This document shows, piece by piece, positions 36,946 to 51,010 of a stretch of 64,000 nucleotides of DNA; position 1 is the stretch's first letter; every line of letters begins with the position of its first letter. The stretch comes from Neocallimastix lanati (nom. inval.) (taxonomy: Eukaryota; Neocallimastigomycota; Neocallimastigomycetes; Neocallimastigales; Neocallimastigaceae), in assembly GCA_016946835.1 (NCBI GenBank), contig JACVTC010000006.1, positions 851,001 through 915,000 of the forward strand. Direction: 5' to 3'. Under the pieces are notes generated by a model that saw only the letters and a program-made list of their open reading frames with translations, did not search any database and was not told where the DNA came from. A program made the translations under genes and the position numbers.

Positions 36946-39900
36946 ATAAGACAATAATATAATATATTTATTGGTAATTCTATTAAATAATATATTAAAT
37001 GAAACCATTTTGTTTTAAATGTTATAATGAAAAGAAATCGTTAATAAAAAAAAAAAATAAATAAATAATATTTTATATTTCATTTGTTTTATCTATTTAT
37101 TAATATATATATTTTTTTTTTTTTTTTATTCTTTAGTAAAAAATTTTTAATTTATATTTTAATATATTTTATTCCTAAATCATTTGTAAAATATTAAATT
37201 ATATTAATTAAACTTTTATTATTTAATTTTTATTTTATATTTTTTTTATTTTATTCCAAATAAAAAACTTTTTTATAATAAATAGAGTTTAAATTTAATT
37301 TATATCTAATTTAATTAGATTATTACTATTATTATTTTTATTTCATTATTTCATTATTCAAAAGTTTTTTTTTTTTTTAATAAATTATTCTTCATATATT
37401 CTTCGTAACATGAATACTTTAGAGTTTTATTATTTAATAGATTTTTTTTTATTATTATTAAACCATTGTTAAATGTTTCCCTATTTCCCGCCTCCTTAAA
37501 TTGAAATTTAATATAAATTATTTACATATAAAATTATAAAATAATCATTAAAAATTAAGCTATCTAAATAAATTCCATTATTATATTATAAATGAGACAA
37601 ACGATGAATTGAAATTAATTATTTTAATATAATGCATGAACGATAACAAATAATACAAAGCCTATTCTTGAATAACTTAATATATATCCTACACAGAGAT
37701 TTTAAAATGACATTATATATTTAATATTTATTTAATAAATTTTTTATAGAAAACAAAGCTAAGATTTTTCAATGAATGATTTTCCATTAAATATGCAATT
37801 TATTTTAATTGGTATAAAAAGATATTTCATTTCTTTAATTACATATGATATTTTAATTAATTTATTTAGTATTCAATATTTTTCAAAAAAAAAAAAAAAA
37901 AAATTTGTCTGTAACATTCAAACAAAATTATTTTTAAAAAAAAAAAAAAATTTAAATTTAATAACCTTAACTTTTGAGAAAACTTAACTATAATAAATAT
38001 AAAAAATAAAAAAAGATTAATCTTTCTTTCTTTTTTTTTTAAAAAAAAAAAAACAATATTTACTAAATATAAATTAAAAAGAAATTAAATTCATTAATTA
38101 TTCTAATTATTTAATAATCAAAGTGTTTATTATTTATTATTTTTCTTTTTTCATTTTTCTTTTTATTTATTTATATATTATATTTTTATATATTTATTTA
38201 TTTTATTTATATATTGATTTTATTTATTTTATATATTTTATATTTTATATTTTTTGTTTTTTGTTTTTTAATTAAAAAATTTAAATCACTAATAAATAAA
38301 AATATATTTGTTAATATACTTTTATATATTTGAAATTATATTATAAAATATATATAACTATATATTATATTTATATAATGAATTGACTATAAAATATAAA
38401 ATGCCATAATAGTATATTAAAATGTAAACTAATATATATAATATTAATTATTATAATATATTATAATATATTATATACTTTATTATGTTTTTTTTTTTGT
38501 TTTTTTTTTAAAAAAAAAAAAAAAATCTTTTAAAAAGATAAAAAATGAAATTTTTTAAACTTCATTAAGATAAAAAGATAAAAATAAAAAAAAATGTCAA
38601 GAGAGAACTTTAAATAGCTAAACGAAATATTTATAAAAATCTATCTTTTAAAAAATTTAAATATTAAATTAAATATATTAGTAAAAAATTAATAGTAAAG
38701 ATATAAAAATAAAAAAAAACTTTAACAAAAAAAAAAAATTATCTTTATTAATATGAAATGTATTTGTATTAGATATTTTTAAATATCTTGTTAAAAAAGA
38801 AATAACAAGGATATAAAAGATATTAAGAAAAGATAATAAATTTGTAAAAAGAGTGATAGCAAAAAAAAAATTTTAAACTCAACAATATATTATAATAATT
38901 ATAATTATTATTATTATTATTATTATTTCAATATTAATATTAAATTTATTTTTATTCATATTTTTTTATTATTATTATTAATTATATATATTTATATAAA
39001 TATTATTCATACTCTAATTTTTTTAATAATATATATATATATATTTTTTTTTTTGTTATTATTGAGTTTAATTAAATAATTAAAAGGAAATCATAATTAA
39101 TATAATTGTTTATAAGATAAATGTTTTTTTTTTTCTTTTTTCTTTGATTATTGACGTTGTTAAAAATATTAAAAAATTAATGAAATTAAACACAATTTAA
39201 ATAAATAATTAATATTAAAATTAAAATATAAAATCAATAAATTTAAAATTTTATTTGCCCTTAATGATAAAAATCATGTGTGCTTTAAACAAAATAAAAT
39301 AAAACAAGTATTATTATTATTATATAGATTTTTTAAGAAAGTATTAATTATTAAGAAAATTTTATTTTTTTAAGAAATTTTTTTTTTTAAAAAAAATTTA
39401 TATATATATCTAATATATTAAAGTCTCTATATAGATAGATAATAAATAATAAATGGTATACTTTAATATTATTTTTTTGTATATTTTCTATTTATTTATA
39501 ATAACAAAATAATTACTCATAAAAAAAAAGAAAAAAAAAAAAAAAGAAGATAATTTTTAATATAATAAAAAAAATATGTATATATATATAATATAAAATC
39601 TTATATTTTACCGTTTTTAACCTAAAAAGAAATATAAAAGTTTTATTAGATTTATCTTTAATTTTATTTCACCTTAATTTTTAATATTTCCTTTTTTTTT
39701 TTTTTTTTTTTTTATTTTTTTATTTTTATTTAAACTTTTATTTAATAAAATAGATTTATAAAATAATATTAATTTATTATAGAAATTATTAAAACTTATT
39801 ATTATTAAACTTTATAAATAAAAATTTATAATTATAGTATTAAAAAAAAAAAAAAAGAAAAATAATAATTAATTAATTGGTAACTTATTTATGTATCATT

Positions 39901-41529
39901 ATTATTATTTATTGAAATTAAAATATTTTTTTAAATGATTTTAAAATAATATATATTGATAAATTATAAATTTTTAATTAATATTTAACTTTATTTAATT
40001 TTTTAAAAAGGTTAGGTTTTAAAAATTATATAAGATTTATTTTTTATTAATATTTCTTTCATTATTAAAATTAAATATAATCCTAATAAATTACTATATA
40101 TTGCAATATATTGTAAATATATTAATAATATATTGTAAACATTATTTTCAAATTAAAATTTGTTTAATACCAAAAAAAAAAAATTTGACAAAATTTTCAT
40201 AGATTTATTTTTTTTTTTTTATATAATAAAAACTAAAAAATTTCAAAAATTAACTTTTGGTATCTTTTTTAAAAAAAGATACATTTAAAACAAAAAATTA
40301 AAAGATATATATAGAAATTAAAAAAAAAAAAAAAAAAAAGAAAAAGATGAACAATAATTTTTATAAAAGAGAAAAGAAAAAAAAGATAATTAAATATACA
40401 AAGATATATATAATTTTATTATAAAAAAAAATTTTATATTTTTTTTATTTTATAATTCAATAATAGAATATAGTATCATCATTAAAACTATTGTATAATT
40501 TATAAATAAAACTTGATATATACCTATATATTATTTTAAATTTTTAATTGATTTTATCAAAGTATATATATATATATATATATATACTATTAAAAGATAA
40601 TAATTAAAAAGAAATAAATTTATAATAATATCTTAAAAAAAAAAAAAAAACTTGAAATGAAACCAATATAAATGTATAATGGTAACCATAAAGATAAAAA
40701 CGAAGTATATATATATAGATAATATTTTAATTATTTAACTTTTATAAAAAAAACAATATTAAGAAATTAATTAAAAAGATATAAGAAATTAAATTTACAA
40801 CCAAAAATAATCAATAAAAAAATTGATAATTATTAAAAAAAAAAAGTATTAAAATAAATATTTAAATGAAAATTTAAATATTTTAATTTTTTTGAGAAAT
40901 GAAAAACACATTATTATAAAAAGTATTATTGTATCATATATTCAATAATTTACTAAAATAACTTTCCAATATTATTTATAAATTATGGAATTTCTATTTC
41001 CTAAATATATCTTCTACTATTTATTTTATTCAATCTGTACTTTAATTATATTTAATATTTTACGAATTATTTTATTTTAATTTATTTTTTTTTTTTTTCC
41101 AATTTTATGTCCCTCTTTTCAAACATGTACATACATATATATTTATAATATTCTTTTTTATAACTCTAATATTTTATAAATAATACTTTTATTTTACCTT
41201 TACTAAATTAATAATTTGGAGTATTTATTTCAATATATAATGCTACAAAACTTAATATATGTTGAATACGATCAATACAATAATACAATAAGCAATAAAC
41301 TTATATATAATATAATTCATTTTATTTTATATCATTTATTGGCATGACAGTAAATATTTTTATTGATGCCATATTAATGGTAAATTTCATATATTAAAAT
41401 TAATCTATTTACTATTCTGAAATATTATTCTATATTAAAAAAAAAAAAAAAGTTTTATTAATTAAAAAATGATCCTTTTAATATTTTTTTTTATGATGAT
41501 GATACATTTTTTTATTATATAAAAGTATT

Positions 41530-41690
41530 TAATGTACGTAAAATATTGATGTAGCTATAAAATTCTAATGTATCTATAAAATATTAATGTATCTATAAAA
41601 TTCAAATGTTTCCATAAAATATTAATGTATCTATAAATATTTAATGTATATATAAATATTTAATGTATATATAAAATTCAAATGTTTTTA
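41530..41690. repeat. ~20-bp tandem repeat
   Basis: About seven units of AATATTAATGTATCTATAAA with TTCAAATG and TATATA variants. Confidence 0.85.
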
Positions 41691-42319
41691 ATTAAATTTT
41701 TTATTATATATAAATTTTTTATGTATAAAATCCAATTTGTTTATATAAAAGAATGTAGTATTTATGCTTCCCTTTTGATTATATAATTTATAAATATATA
41801 TATTTTTTAATTTTTTTTTTTTTTTTTTTTTACTTTAGTTTTAAAACGATTTAAATTTTTTTTAATATTACAAAAATATCTTTGTAGGATTGAAATCATC
41901 AACTGTTCTTGGTTTTTATTAAAGATTTAAAATGCATAATATTAATTCCTAATATCATTTAATACTATTGTTAAATTTATAATTAATGCCAACTCCATTA
42001 AATTAAATAAATATTATTTTAATATAAAAAATAGAATTGATTTTCATGTCAATTAGTATTTGTAATAAGCCAGTTTTAATATTTTATATTTATATATATT
42101 TATATCTATAATTTAAATAAAATAAAAATAAAAATAAAAAAAAAAAAAAAAAAAAAAAAGATAAATAAAAATATATATAGTTTCATATTTTTAAAAGAAC
42201 AACCAAAAAGATATTTGATATAGCTAATTTTAAAATATATATAAACAAATTGTTGAAAAAAAAAAATTAGAATAAAAATGATGAAATAATAAATAAAATA
42301 TGAGATATAAAAATGAAAA

Positions 42320-42660
42320 GAAAAAATAATAATAAATTAATAATAATAATAAATAGTAATAAAAATAATAATAATAATAAATAGTAATAAATAAATAAAT
42401 AAAATAATAATAAATAATAAATAATAAATAATAATAATAATAAATAATAATAATAATAATAAATAATAATAAAAATAATAATAAATTAATAATAATAATA
42501 AATAATAATAAAAATAACAATAATAATAAATAGTAATAAATAAATAATAATAAAAATAATAATAATAAAATAATAATAATCATAATAATCATAATCATAA
42601 TAATAATAATAATAAATAATAATAAAAATAACAATAATAATAAATAGTAATAATAATAAT
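42320..42660. repeat. (AAT)n-rich compound microsatellite
   Basis: AAT triplets mixed with AAATAGTAAT and AAATAACAAT words. It generates a spurious minus-strand frame of Leu/Ile/Tyr. Confidence 0.9.
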
Positions 42661-43769
42661 AAAAGAAAAATTGTTAAAAAACTTGTATTACTCGTATTAT
42701 TCGGAAATAATATTAATGTATCATCTAAAAAAAAACAAAACTTATTTTAATATAAAAAGCATTGATTAAATTTTTGTCCCCATGAAATTAAATTTAAATT
42801 TATATTAAATTTTAATTAAATTAATATATTTTCTATTATTTTCTATTTAACTATATTCCGCTATTCAGTTTGTTATAAAATTCAATATTTATTATTCATA
42901 AAATAAATTACTATTTGCAAACTTTAATAAATTTAAAAAAAATATATATATTTTTTTTACTAATAGAAATAATTAATGCTATGTTTAAAATTCTTTATTT
43001 CCGTTTTATTCAATAAAAAAACTTTTTATTCATTACTATTTTTAGTTTTATTAGCATTTAAATTTAATCTATATATATTAATTTAATTTAAATATTTATT
43101 CAAAATAATTAAAATGAGTTTGCTAAGAAATAATATATTTTTACCAATAATATTGGAAAATTATATATTAATTATATATATATGAATAATAAAAAAAAAC
43201 GAAAAAAAAAAATAATAAATTTATAATAGTTAATGAATAAAAATATAAAAATATAAAAATCGAACTTTATATATATTAATTATTATTATTTTAAATTATA
43301 ATAATGATTATGATTACTATTAATTATTGTTATTATAAAATTATTATTTGTAATTAATTGTTTGAGTATATTTTAATATAATTATTAATATTTAAAAAAA
43401 AAATTATATATATAAAGTTTCATATTCATAACATAATAAATTGTCAAATCCTATTTAATCAAAAATTTGAATCAAACTCTATTTATTAATTAATGGTATT
43501 ATTAAAAATGAATAGATTATAAATAATTATTTTTAGGTTTTTAATAAAGTAGAAATGTTTATTTTTTTTTTTATTTTGTTTATGTTATTTTTTCTTTTTT
43601 TCTTTTTTTTTTTTTTCCTTTTATTATTTATATTGGTATAATATTCAATTAATTATTAACAATATTTCATTTTAACTATTCGTGTTAAAATTTTATAAAG
43701 TAATACAAATGAGTGAATATAATCTTCCTAATTCAAAGTATCTCTTTTGATAATTTCTTTGTCAAAATA

Positions 43770-43827
43770 AAAAAAATAAAATAAAATAAAATAAAATAAA
43801 ATAAAATAAAATAAAATAAAATAAATG

Positions 43828-43855
<28 letters not shown>
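43770..43855. repeat. (AAAAT)n then poly-A
   Basis: About ten AAAAT pentamers, then roughly 30 A. Confidence 0.9.
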
Positions 43856-43858
<3 letters not shown>

Positions 43859-44084
43859 CATGGTGAATATAAGGAAAAAAAGAGACATGAGACAATAAAA
43901 TTAACGGGGGATAGAATTAATAATTAAATAGATTAAATAGATGATATAAGTACATTGTAATCCATAAATTTTTAATTAAATTTTAATATATTAAAAAAAT
44001 AATTTTATATGAAATGTAGCATTAATAATATTAAAAAAATATACATATATGGAAATTGTTTCTCAGTATACATTTTTATTATTA

Positions 44085-44270
44085 TGATTATGATTATGAT
44101 TATGATTATGATTACTATTTATTAATATTAATATTATTATTACTATTTATTACTATTTATTATTATGATTACTATTTAATATTAATATTATTATTACTAT
44201 TTATTACTATTTATTATTATGATTACTATTTATTATTATGATTACTATTTATTATTATTATTATTATTAC
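44085..44270. repeat. (ATG/ATT) tandem repeats
   Basis: TATGAT hexamers at 44085-44115, then a ~60-bp unit built of ACTATTTATT and ATTATGATT words repeated about twice. Confidence 0.85.
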
Positions 44271-44734
44271 AAAAAAAAAAAAAAATTTAAAAACTATTTA
44301 AATTATTTAAATATATATATATAAATTAAAGGTAGATAGAAATATATTAAATTGAAATGATTAATAAACTGTTTATATATTATAGAAATTTTAAGAAGAG
44401 TAGTCAATCATCATATATTTATAAAAAAAAAAAAAAAGTAAAGAAGTATGTTACAAAAATAAAGCAACATCTTTCTTATTAAATTTTCCTAATTTTTAAT
44501 AATTTAATAATTTTCAAAATAGAACATAAAATTTTTAAATAGAAATACGTATTCTTCATCCATTCTACTAAAAAAATATCAATTCTGACATTATTTATTT
44601 TAAATACTCACTAAGCTGACATTATTTATTTTATAGTAATTTATTAGAATTGATTTCCATAATATTATTAATTAATTATTTTATTATTTATTTCTATATA
44701 TATATAAATATATAAAAAGGTTAAATCAATGAAA

Positions 44735-44935
44735 TTAAATAAAGATAACACTACATATAAATACTATATATATAGATACTATATGTATAAATACTATATA
44801 GTTAAATACTATATAGTTAAATACTATATATATATATATATATACTATATATATAAATACTATATGTATAAATACTATATGTGTAAATACTATATATTTA
44901 AATATATATATGTTTACATTTCTATTCTATATATT
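44735..44935. repeat. ~16-bp minisatellite
   Basis: AAATACTATATNNNTA units, about nine, around a (TA)n core. Confidence 0.85.
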
Positions 44936-45993
44936 TTTTAACATTTTTATTAATTTTTTTTTTTTACAATTTCAATAGGATTATACATTCAATTCAATTC
45001 ATCACAATAGGAATAGGAATAATATATTAACGATTGATTAAAAAAACTTGTTTTGAATATGATTTGATTCTTTCCTTTTTTATCGATGGAACAAAATAAT
45101 ATTAATTTATTATTTAGTTTATATTAAAAAGAAAATTGAGTATTATCAACGATGGCATTTCATAGGATAAACTTTATTAATTATTTAAAACGATATTGAA
45201 CAGAGAGTTTATTACTTTATTATTTAGGTTAGCATTATTTAAAACATATTATTATATTAAAATTTTTATTTTATTTCCATATATAATCATTATATTTATT
45301 ATATTAAAATAGATATTTCATTATCATAATATTAATAAATAATAATAAAAAGAGTATTTATTAATAAATAATAATAAAAAAGTTTTTATTAATATATAAT
45401 AATAATAATAATAATAGTATTAATGATATTAATAATTAATCATTAATAATTAATCATTAATAATTAATAATTAATAATTAATAAGCCATGAATTCAAATC
45501 TTAAAAAGCTTTAAAAAAAAAAAAGTTTTAATATAGGTTATGTAAAATTTAATTTAATGATATTATTATTAAATAGGATTATTTATGGTTATGTAATAAC
45601 TTTAAATCAAAACTTATAAAATTCTTTTATTTAACAAAAAAAGAAAGTTTCAAACAAATTTAGATTAGAAAAAATGATAAATAGATTAAGATTAATAACT
45701 GTTTACTACTAATAAATAAAATATGATAATCAATAGACTTTTCATTTTGATTTCATTACTCTCTAATTTATGTACGATTAATGTCGTCAAAATAATAATA
45801 ATAAAATAAATAGTAGAATAATAAATATAGTTAAAGTACAGATGGAATAAAAATAAAAATAAAAGTTAATTGTGCGGATTGACGTTTTTGCCTCTCAAAT
45901 GATAAAAAATTTTGTTTTATATTTTATACAAATTTAATTCATTAACTTTTAATAATTAAAAAAAAAAAAAAAAAAATTTATAAAGTCATTATG

Positions 45994-46030
45994 AAAGTGA
46001 TGATGACTAATGCTTTCATCATCACCTTCA
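45994..46030. repeat. 14-bp inverted repeat (hairpin)
   Basis: GAAAGTGATGATGA, a 9-bp loop, then TCATCATCACCTTC; one mismatch. It is GC-richer than its surroundings. A terminator or small structured RNA is possible but no transcript is evident. Confidence 0.6.
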
Positions 46031-46088
46031 AAATCTAAAACATTAAAATATATTAATTAATTATTAATTGAAATGTTTTTAAATTTTG

Positions 46089-46119
<31 letters not shown>

Positions 46120-46962
46120 TGTACTCTCCGTTAAACAAATAAATTAAAAAAAAAAAAAAAAATTTTAGAAATTACTTTTCTTGTAAAATTTTTTAATGAT
46201 GATAATATTAAATGATGATAAATTAAAAAAAAAAAAATTAAAAAATTATTATAATCTATGGAGAACTATATTTATATATAAATATCAATATAACTATATC
46301 AATATAACTATATCAATATAAATATAAATATGAATATAAAACTATATAACTATATAGATTACAATATTATAATTATTTCACTTTTTTTATATGTATTTAA
46401 TACGATTAAAAAATAATTTTTTCATTTTTTTGTATTGTTCAAAAAAAAAAATTAATAAAAAAAATAAATAAATTTTCTGTTTCCCTTCCCAATTAGGAAA
46501 ATTCATTTAAAAATTTTAATTTACAAATAATAAATAATTAATAATTTATTTAATTTATGAAACTATCTCAAAAATTTTATTTTTTAAAATTTTATTTCTA
46601 TACCAATGAAAAAATTTAATTAAATGGAAAGTTTAAAAAATATAAAATTTTATTTTTTTTTATTGTTACAAAAAAATAAAAAAATTTTTTTTAATTTCCA
46701 TTGTCCAATTATTAAATAGTACAAAAGTTTATTTTAATTAATTAATTAATTAATTAATTATTAATATGTATATTAATATATATATTTTGTTTAAATTTAA
46801 TTTATTAAATTAAATGAAATAATTTTTTTTTTTTCTGTTTAAATGTAGATAATTGTTACATTATTGATTATATAAACTATTAAAAATAAATATTAAATAA
46901 TTATATAAAAATGAAATATTTAAATATTTAAATATATTTCATCAAACCCCCACTATCCTTTT

Positions 46963-47086
46963 TAACTATTTAACTATTTATCTATTTATCTAATTATTCA
47001 TTCATTTATTTATCTATCTATTTATTTATCTATTTATCTATTTATCTATTTATTTATTCATTTATTTATCTATCTATTTATTTATC
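46963..47086. repeat. (TATC/TATT)n tetranucleotide repeat
   Basis: Runs of ATTTATCT and ATCTATTT tetramers with ATTCATTC variants. Confidence 0.9.
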
Positions 47087-47141
47087 AAAGTATTACTAAT
47101 TTTTATTGGAATATTATATAATTATTAGTTTTAGTTTTTCA

Positions 47142-47340
47142 ATATAATAAATAAATAAATAAATAAATAAATAAAAATAAAAATAAAAACTAAAATAAAA
47201 TATAAATAGTATGAAAATAACATAAACTCAGAATAAAATATTCCATAGAAATGACAAAAAATAAAAATAAAAATAAAAATAAAAATAAAAATAAAAATAA
47301 AAATAAAAACAAAAATAAAAATAAAAATATTAAAATATAA
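47142..47340. repeat. (AAAT)n and (AAAAAT)n repeats
   Basis: AAAT tetramers at 47142-47172 and about a dozen AAAAAT hexamers at 47256-47330. Confidence 0.9.
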
Positions 47341-48263
47341 TTAATAAATAAAATAAAATTAAAATAATGAATTAAAAAAAAAAAAAAAAAAAAGTTATAT
47401 CTTACTAATAATATTTTATATTATGAATTTGAAAAAGTAATATTAAAAAGATAAAAAAATAATATTTTTTCTTTTAACTGGATTACCTTGAATTGAAATT
47501 CTTGATTATCTTTTTTTTCTGTATTTTTTTATTTTTATTTTTTTTTTTTTTTAATTCATTCAAATTATATGAAAATTAAAATATATATTATATAAAATAT
47601 ATATATAATTTTTTTCTAGCAAAAAATAATATATTTAATAATATGATTTCTGGTATACATTTGTAAAAATCTAAAAATTATCATATTTTATTTTTTTTAT
47701 TTTTTTTTTTTTTTTTTTTTTAATACTCTTATAATAATAATAATAATTTAATGATATAAATAGTAAAAATATGGTATTTATTTCATATGGGTTTTTTTTA
47801 TTTTTATTTTTTTTTTCTTCTTTATTAATGTAATAGAGTTCCATTGAAATTAACGAGAAACCTCTTATAAAAAAGAGTTCTCTTAATACTTATTCTTAAG
47901 TTATTATTAATATATTATTAATTATTTTTTTATTATTCGTTAGAATTATTGCTTAATATATTTTAATATAATTACTTTATTAGTTATTATTATTATTCGT
48001 TATTTATTAATAATGATGAATGATTATCAGTTGTATTAAATATTTAATAGTATTTATTAATTAATATTAAAAGTATTAATTATTATTATTATTATTATTA
48101 ATTATTAATTATTATTAATATTATTAACTAATTGATGAGTATGACTTATAATATTAAACCAATAATACAATATTAATTTATGAGGTTTTTTTTTATTAAA
48201 CAATACTGATCAATTACTAATAAAACTAGTGATATCCATTCATAAAATTGTATATAGGAGTAA

Positions 48264-48610
48264 ATGAGACAGCATGAGATCAATGGATTACTTCATATTT
48301 CTTTTAAAGTACCTTTTTCGATTAAATATAACTTACCTTTCATATATATTATATATATCACTAATTCATCGGTGACCAGGAATAACGCATTATTTAACCT
48401 GGAGTATGGTTTATATTGTGCTGTAGCATCGTCAAAAATCAAAGCTTTCATCATAATTGCTGGCATAATCAGAAGTAGTTCTTACTTCCAGTGTAATTTT
48501 AATGTATTCTAATTCTTATGATTATTTAAGTTTTTTTAAACTTACAAAATAATTTAATGATTTCTTCTTCTGTTGTTGGCTTTTTTTGCCTAGTAGTAAA
48601 GGTGTTCAAA
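48264..48610 (-). pseudogene. decayed coding remnant, family not recognised
   Basis: GC-richer than its surroundings. On the minus strand three coding-like pieces lie in different frames: KPTTEEEIIKLF near 48600-48560; EYIKITLEVRTTSDYASNYDESFDF near 48512-48440; and FDDATAQYKPYSRLNNALFLVTDEL...KGKLYLIEKGTLKEI to about 48290. One shift separates the last two. A GTAAGT after KLF could be a splice donor, but it does not restore a frame. The order suggests one former gene. No family is recognised. The plus-strand frame at 48264-48512 looks like a shadow. Confidence 0.4.
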
Positions 48611-49133
48611 AATAAACGGTTTAATTAAACGTATCATATTTACATTATTATTATAGTGTATAAAATAACAGAAAATATAAAGAGCATATATGTTTAACAT
48701 ATATATATATATGGGTCCAGCAAACTGTAGGATTGATTTTTACATGGCTTGTAGTATGAATAATAAATAATGGAATAAATACTATTAAATTATAAAAAAA
48801 AAAATTATAAAAGTTTAATCATTTAATCGTTATAAATTAAAATAATATGATCAGTATCATTTAAATTACCAAAATGAACTTTAAAATACTAATTAAACAT
48901 AAATAATAGTTTATGTCAATGAAAACGAACACTCAAAAAAAAAAAAAATAAAAAAAAAAAAAAATAAAAAAGGACAAGTAAAAAAACTTTTAAATCTTTT
49001 ATATATATAATTTATTTCTTAACAAAGTTTTATATGTTTTTTTTTTTTTTTTTTTTTTGAGTTTCAACTTTTCCTGTCGGTTTTAATAATAGTATTTAAT
49101 ATGTTATTGAATAATAATCAATATTATAAATTT

Positions 49134-49169
49134 AATACTAGATTTACAAAGTTTTATAAATCTAGTATT
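49134..49169. repeat. 13-bp perfect inverted repeat
   Basis: AATACTAGATTTA, a 10-bp loop, then TAAATCTAGTATT. Confidence 0.8.
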
Positions 49170-49673
49170 ATGTCTTATAAGCTCTAATTCTTACTATTAA
49201 CTAAAGTAATGATACTATTAATAAATGTATATAGGAAAAGATAAGATTTACAAGCCTATTTATAAATCAATATAATGTATTTAATACTTTGATTTACAAT
49301 ATTTTTTTTATATCATAATCCATAAGAATACTATTTATGTTAACATATATACTAAACACATAGGTAAATAAACTATAATTTTATTTTAAAAGCTAGCAAT
49401 GAACTTGAAGTTGATTTCTAAAAAAAAAAAAATAAATAAATAAATATTTATATACTAAACATATATGATAGTATATCGTGTGACACCTTTTGTAGTTCAA
49501 CAATTTTTATAACTAACTTTTTTTAACAATTATTATATACGATACATTGGTGTTTTGGAGAAATATTAAAGTAATTCGCAATTCACTAATGTGATTCCTC
49601 TCCTAAATTACTTCATTTCTTGCTACTACTCCCAAATTTTAAATGTAATTATTAGGTTATGATATGCTCATTT

Positions 49674-49770
49674 AGGGCTGAGTCAACGTTCGTTGACAAC
49701 TCTTAGATGGGACCAGGCCAGGTGGGCCGAAGATGGCCAAGGACATCTGCCCTGTAGACTGTTGATTTTG
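49674..49770. other. GC-rich structured patch of unknown nature
   Basis: About 100 bp, clearly GC-richer than everything around. It contains GTCAACGTTCGTTGAC (a 6-bp stem with a 4-nt loop), GGCCAGGTGGGCC and GATGGCC/GGACATC. TTAGATGGGACC weakly recalls the 3' part of 5S rRNA, but the remainder does not align, so no RNA gene is called. Confidence 0.4.
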
Positions 49771-49840
49771 TAGTTTTTATTATTTTAGTAATTCATTTGT
49801 AATATTTTCAAAAAGTAGACCTAGGATTGAAAAATCATTA

Positions 49841-49874
<34 letters not shown>

Positions 49875-50099
49875 AAAAAGAAAAAAATGGTGTAAATAAT
49901 ATGAAATATGATATATATTACACTGTGAAAAGGGAGTCTAAGCCAGTACACCAATAAAATAATAGTCATTATTTATATATCATTTATATTATTATGTGCA
50001 GAATATTAACAAAAGTTTTTAACAATATTTTATTATCATTGTTTATAAAAACAATATTAATAAGCATAACAATAATAAAAGTATTAATTTTATTTTACA

Positions 50100-50100
50100 A

Positions 50101-50171
<71 letters not shown>
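50100..50171. repeat. (AAT)n microsatellite
   Basis: Twenty-four AAT triplets without interruption. Confidence 0.95.
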
Positions 50172-50172
<1 letters not shown>

Positions 50173-50779
50173 TGAAGTCAATAATCAAATGAATTCAATA
50201 AATAAAATTAAAAATACTAATAGATAATTAAATTATGTATAAACGACAATATATGCATATGATAAAAAAATAAATTTATGAATAAAAAAAAAATGAAACA
50301 TTTAATAATTAGGATTATTAAAAAAAAAAAAAATTATAATGACAATAATAAAATAAAATATTAGAAGCTATAATTTATGGTATTTTTTAATTTAAAATTT
50401 CTTTTATTCAAATTATATTTAATATTTTTTTTAGAATGGAAATAGTTAATATTGTTCGATGAATATAAAAATATATATATATATATATATATTATTTTAA
50501 TCTTTTTAAAAAGATTTGATAAACTTTATTCGGTTTTATAGTTTTAAAACGAATGTTTTTTTTTTTTTTTTTTTAAAATAAAAAATTCTATTCAAAAAAT
50601 ATTTAAATTTTGTTTAAATAATTCCTACTCAAAAAATTATATAAACAAAATTTAATAATAATATAAAAGAAAAAAAAAAGAAATATTAAAGAAATTTATA
50701 TTTTATATTTATTTTCTTTCTTTTCTTTTCTTATTAAACAGTTTAATTAATATTTTTTTTTTCATTTTTAATTTTTTTT

Positions 50780-51010
50780 TTAACTTTAATTTTCGAAATT
50801 AAAGGAAATTTAAAGATTCAAAACATCTATTTTATTATTAGTTAAACTTACTTTATTATCCGTTTTTTTTTTTTTTTTTTTTTTTGGTTAATTAACAAAA
50901 ATAATTAAATTCAAAAAAAAAAAAAAAAAATAAAATAAAAATTATATAAATAGGTTTTGTATTATATTGTTTAAGTTATAATTAAAAGAAATTATAATTG
51001 GGTATATATA
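50780..51010. repeat. distant copy of the 28700-29745 repeat
   Basis: AATTTTCGAAATTAAAGGAA, then poly-T/poly-A, then AAATTATAATTGGGTATATA repeat the order seen at 28715-29010. Confidence 0.6.

Larger units (their letters stand above)
34562..48263. other. ~13.7-kb stretch without a supported gene
   Basis: Open frames here come only from (AAT)n, (TA)n or poly-A tracts. Slightly richer patches (37380-37500, 41220-41400, 45860-45900) give no consistent frame on either strand. Tandem repeats inside it are listed separately. Small exons with little composition contrast could have been missed. Confidence 0.5.

Noticed and set aside
42230-42634. 134-residue Leu/Ile/Tyr minus-strand frame
   Set aside because: A direct product of the (AAT)n microsatellite, with no domain or codon signal.
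44056-44941. Tyr/Ile/Leu-rich short frames at 44056-44241 and 44729-44941
   Set aside because: Both come from tandem repeats with no stop in one frame.
49700-49760. 5S rRNA fragment
   Set aside because: Only one short word (TTAGATGGGACC) resembles the 3' half of 5S. The flanking bases do not pair or align.
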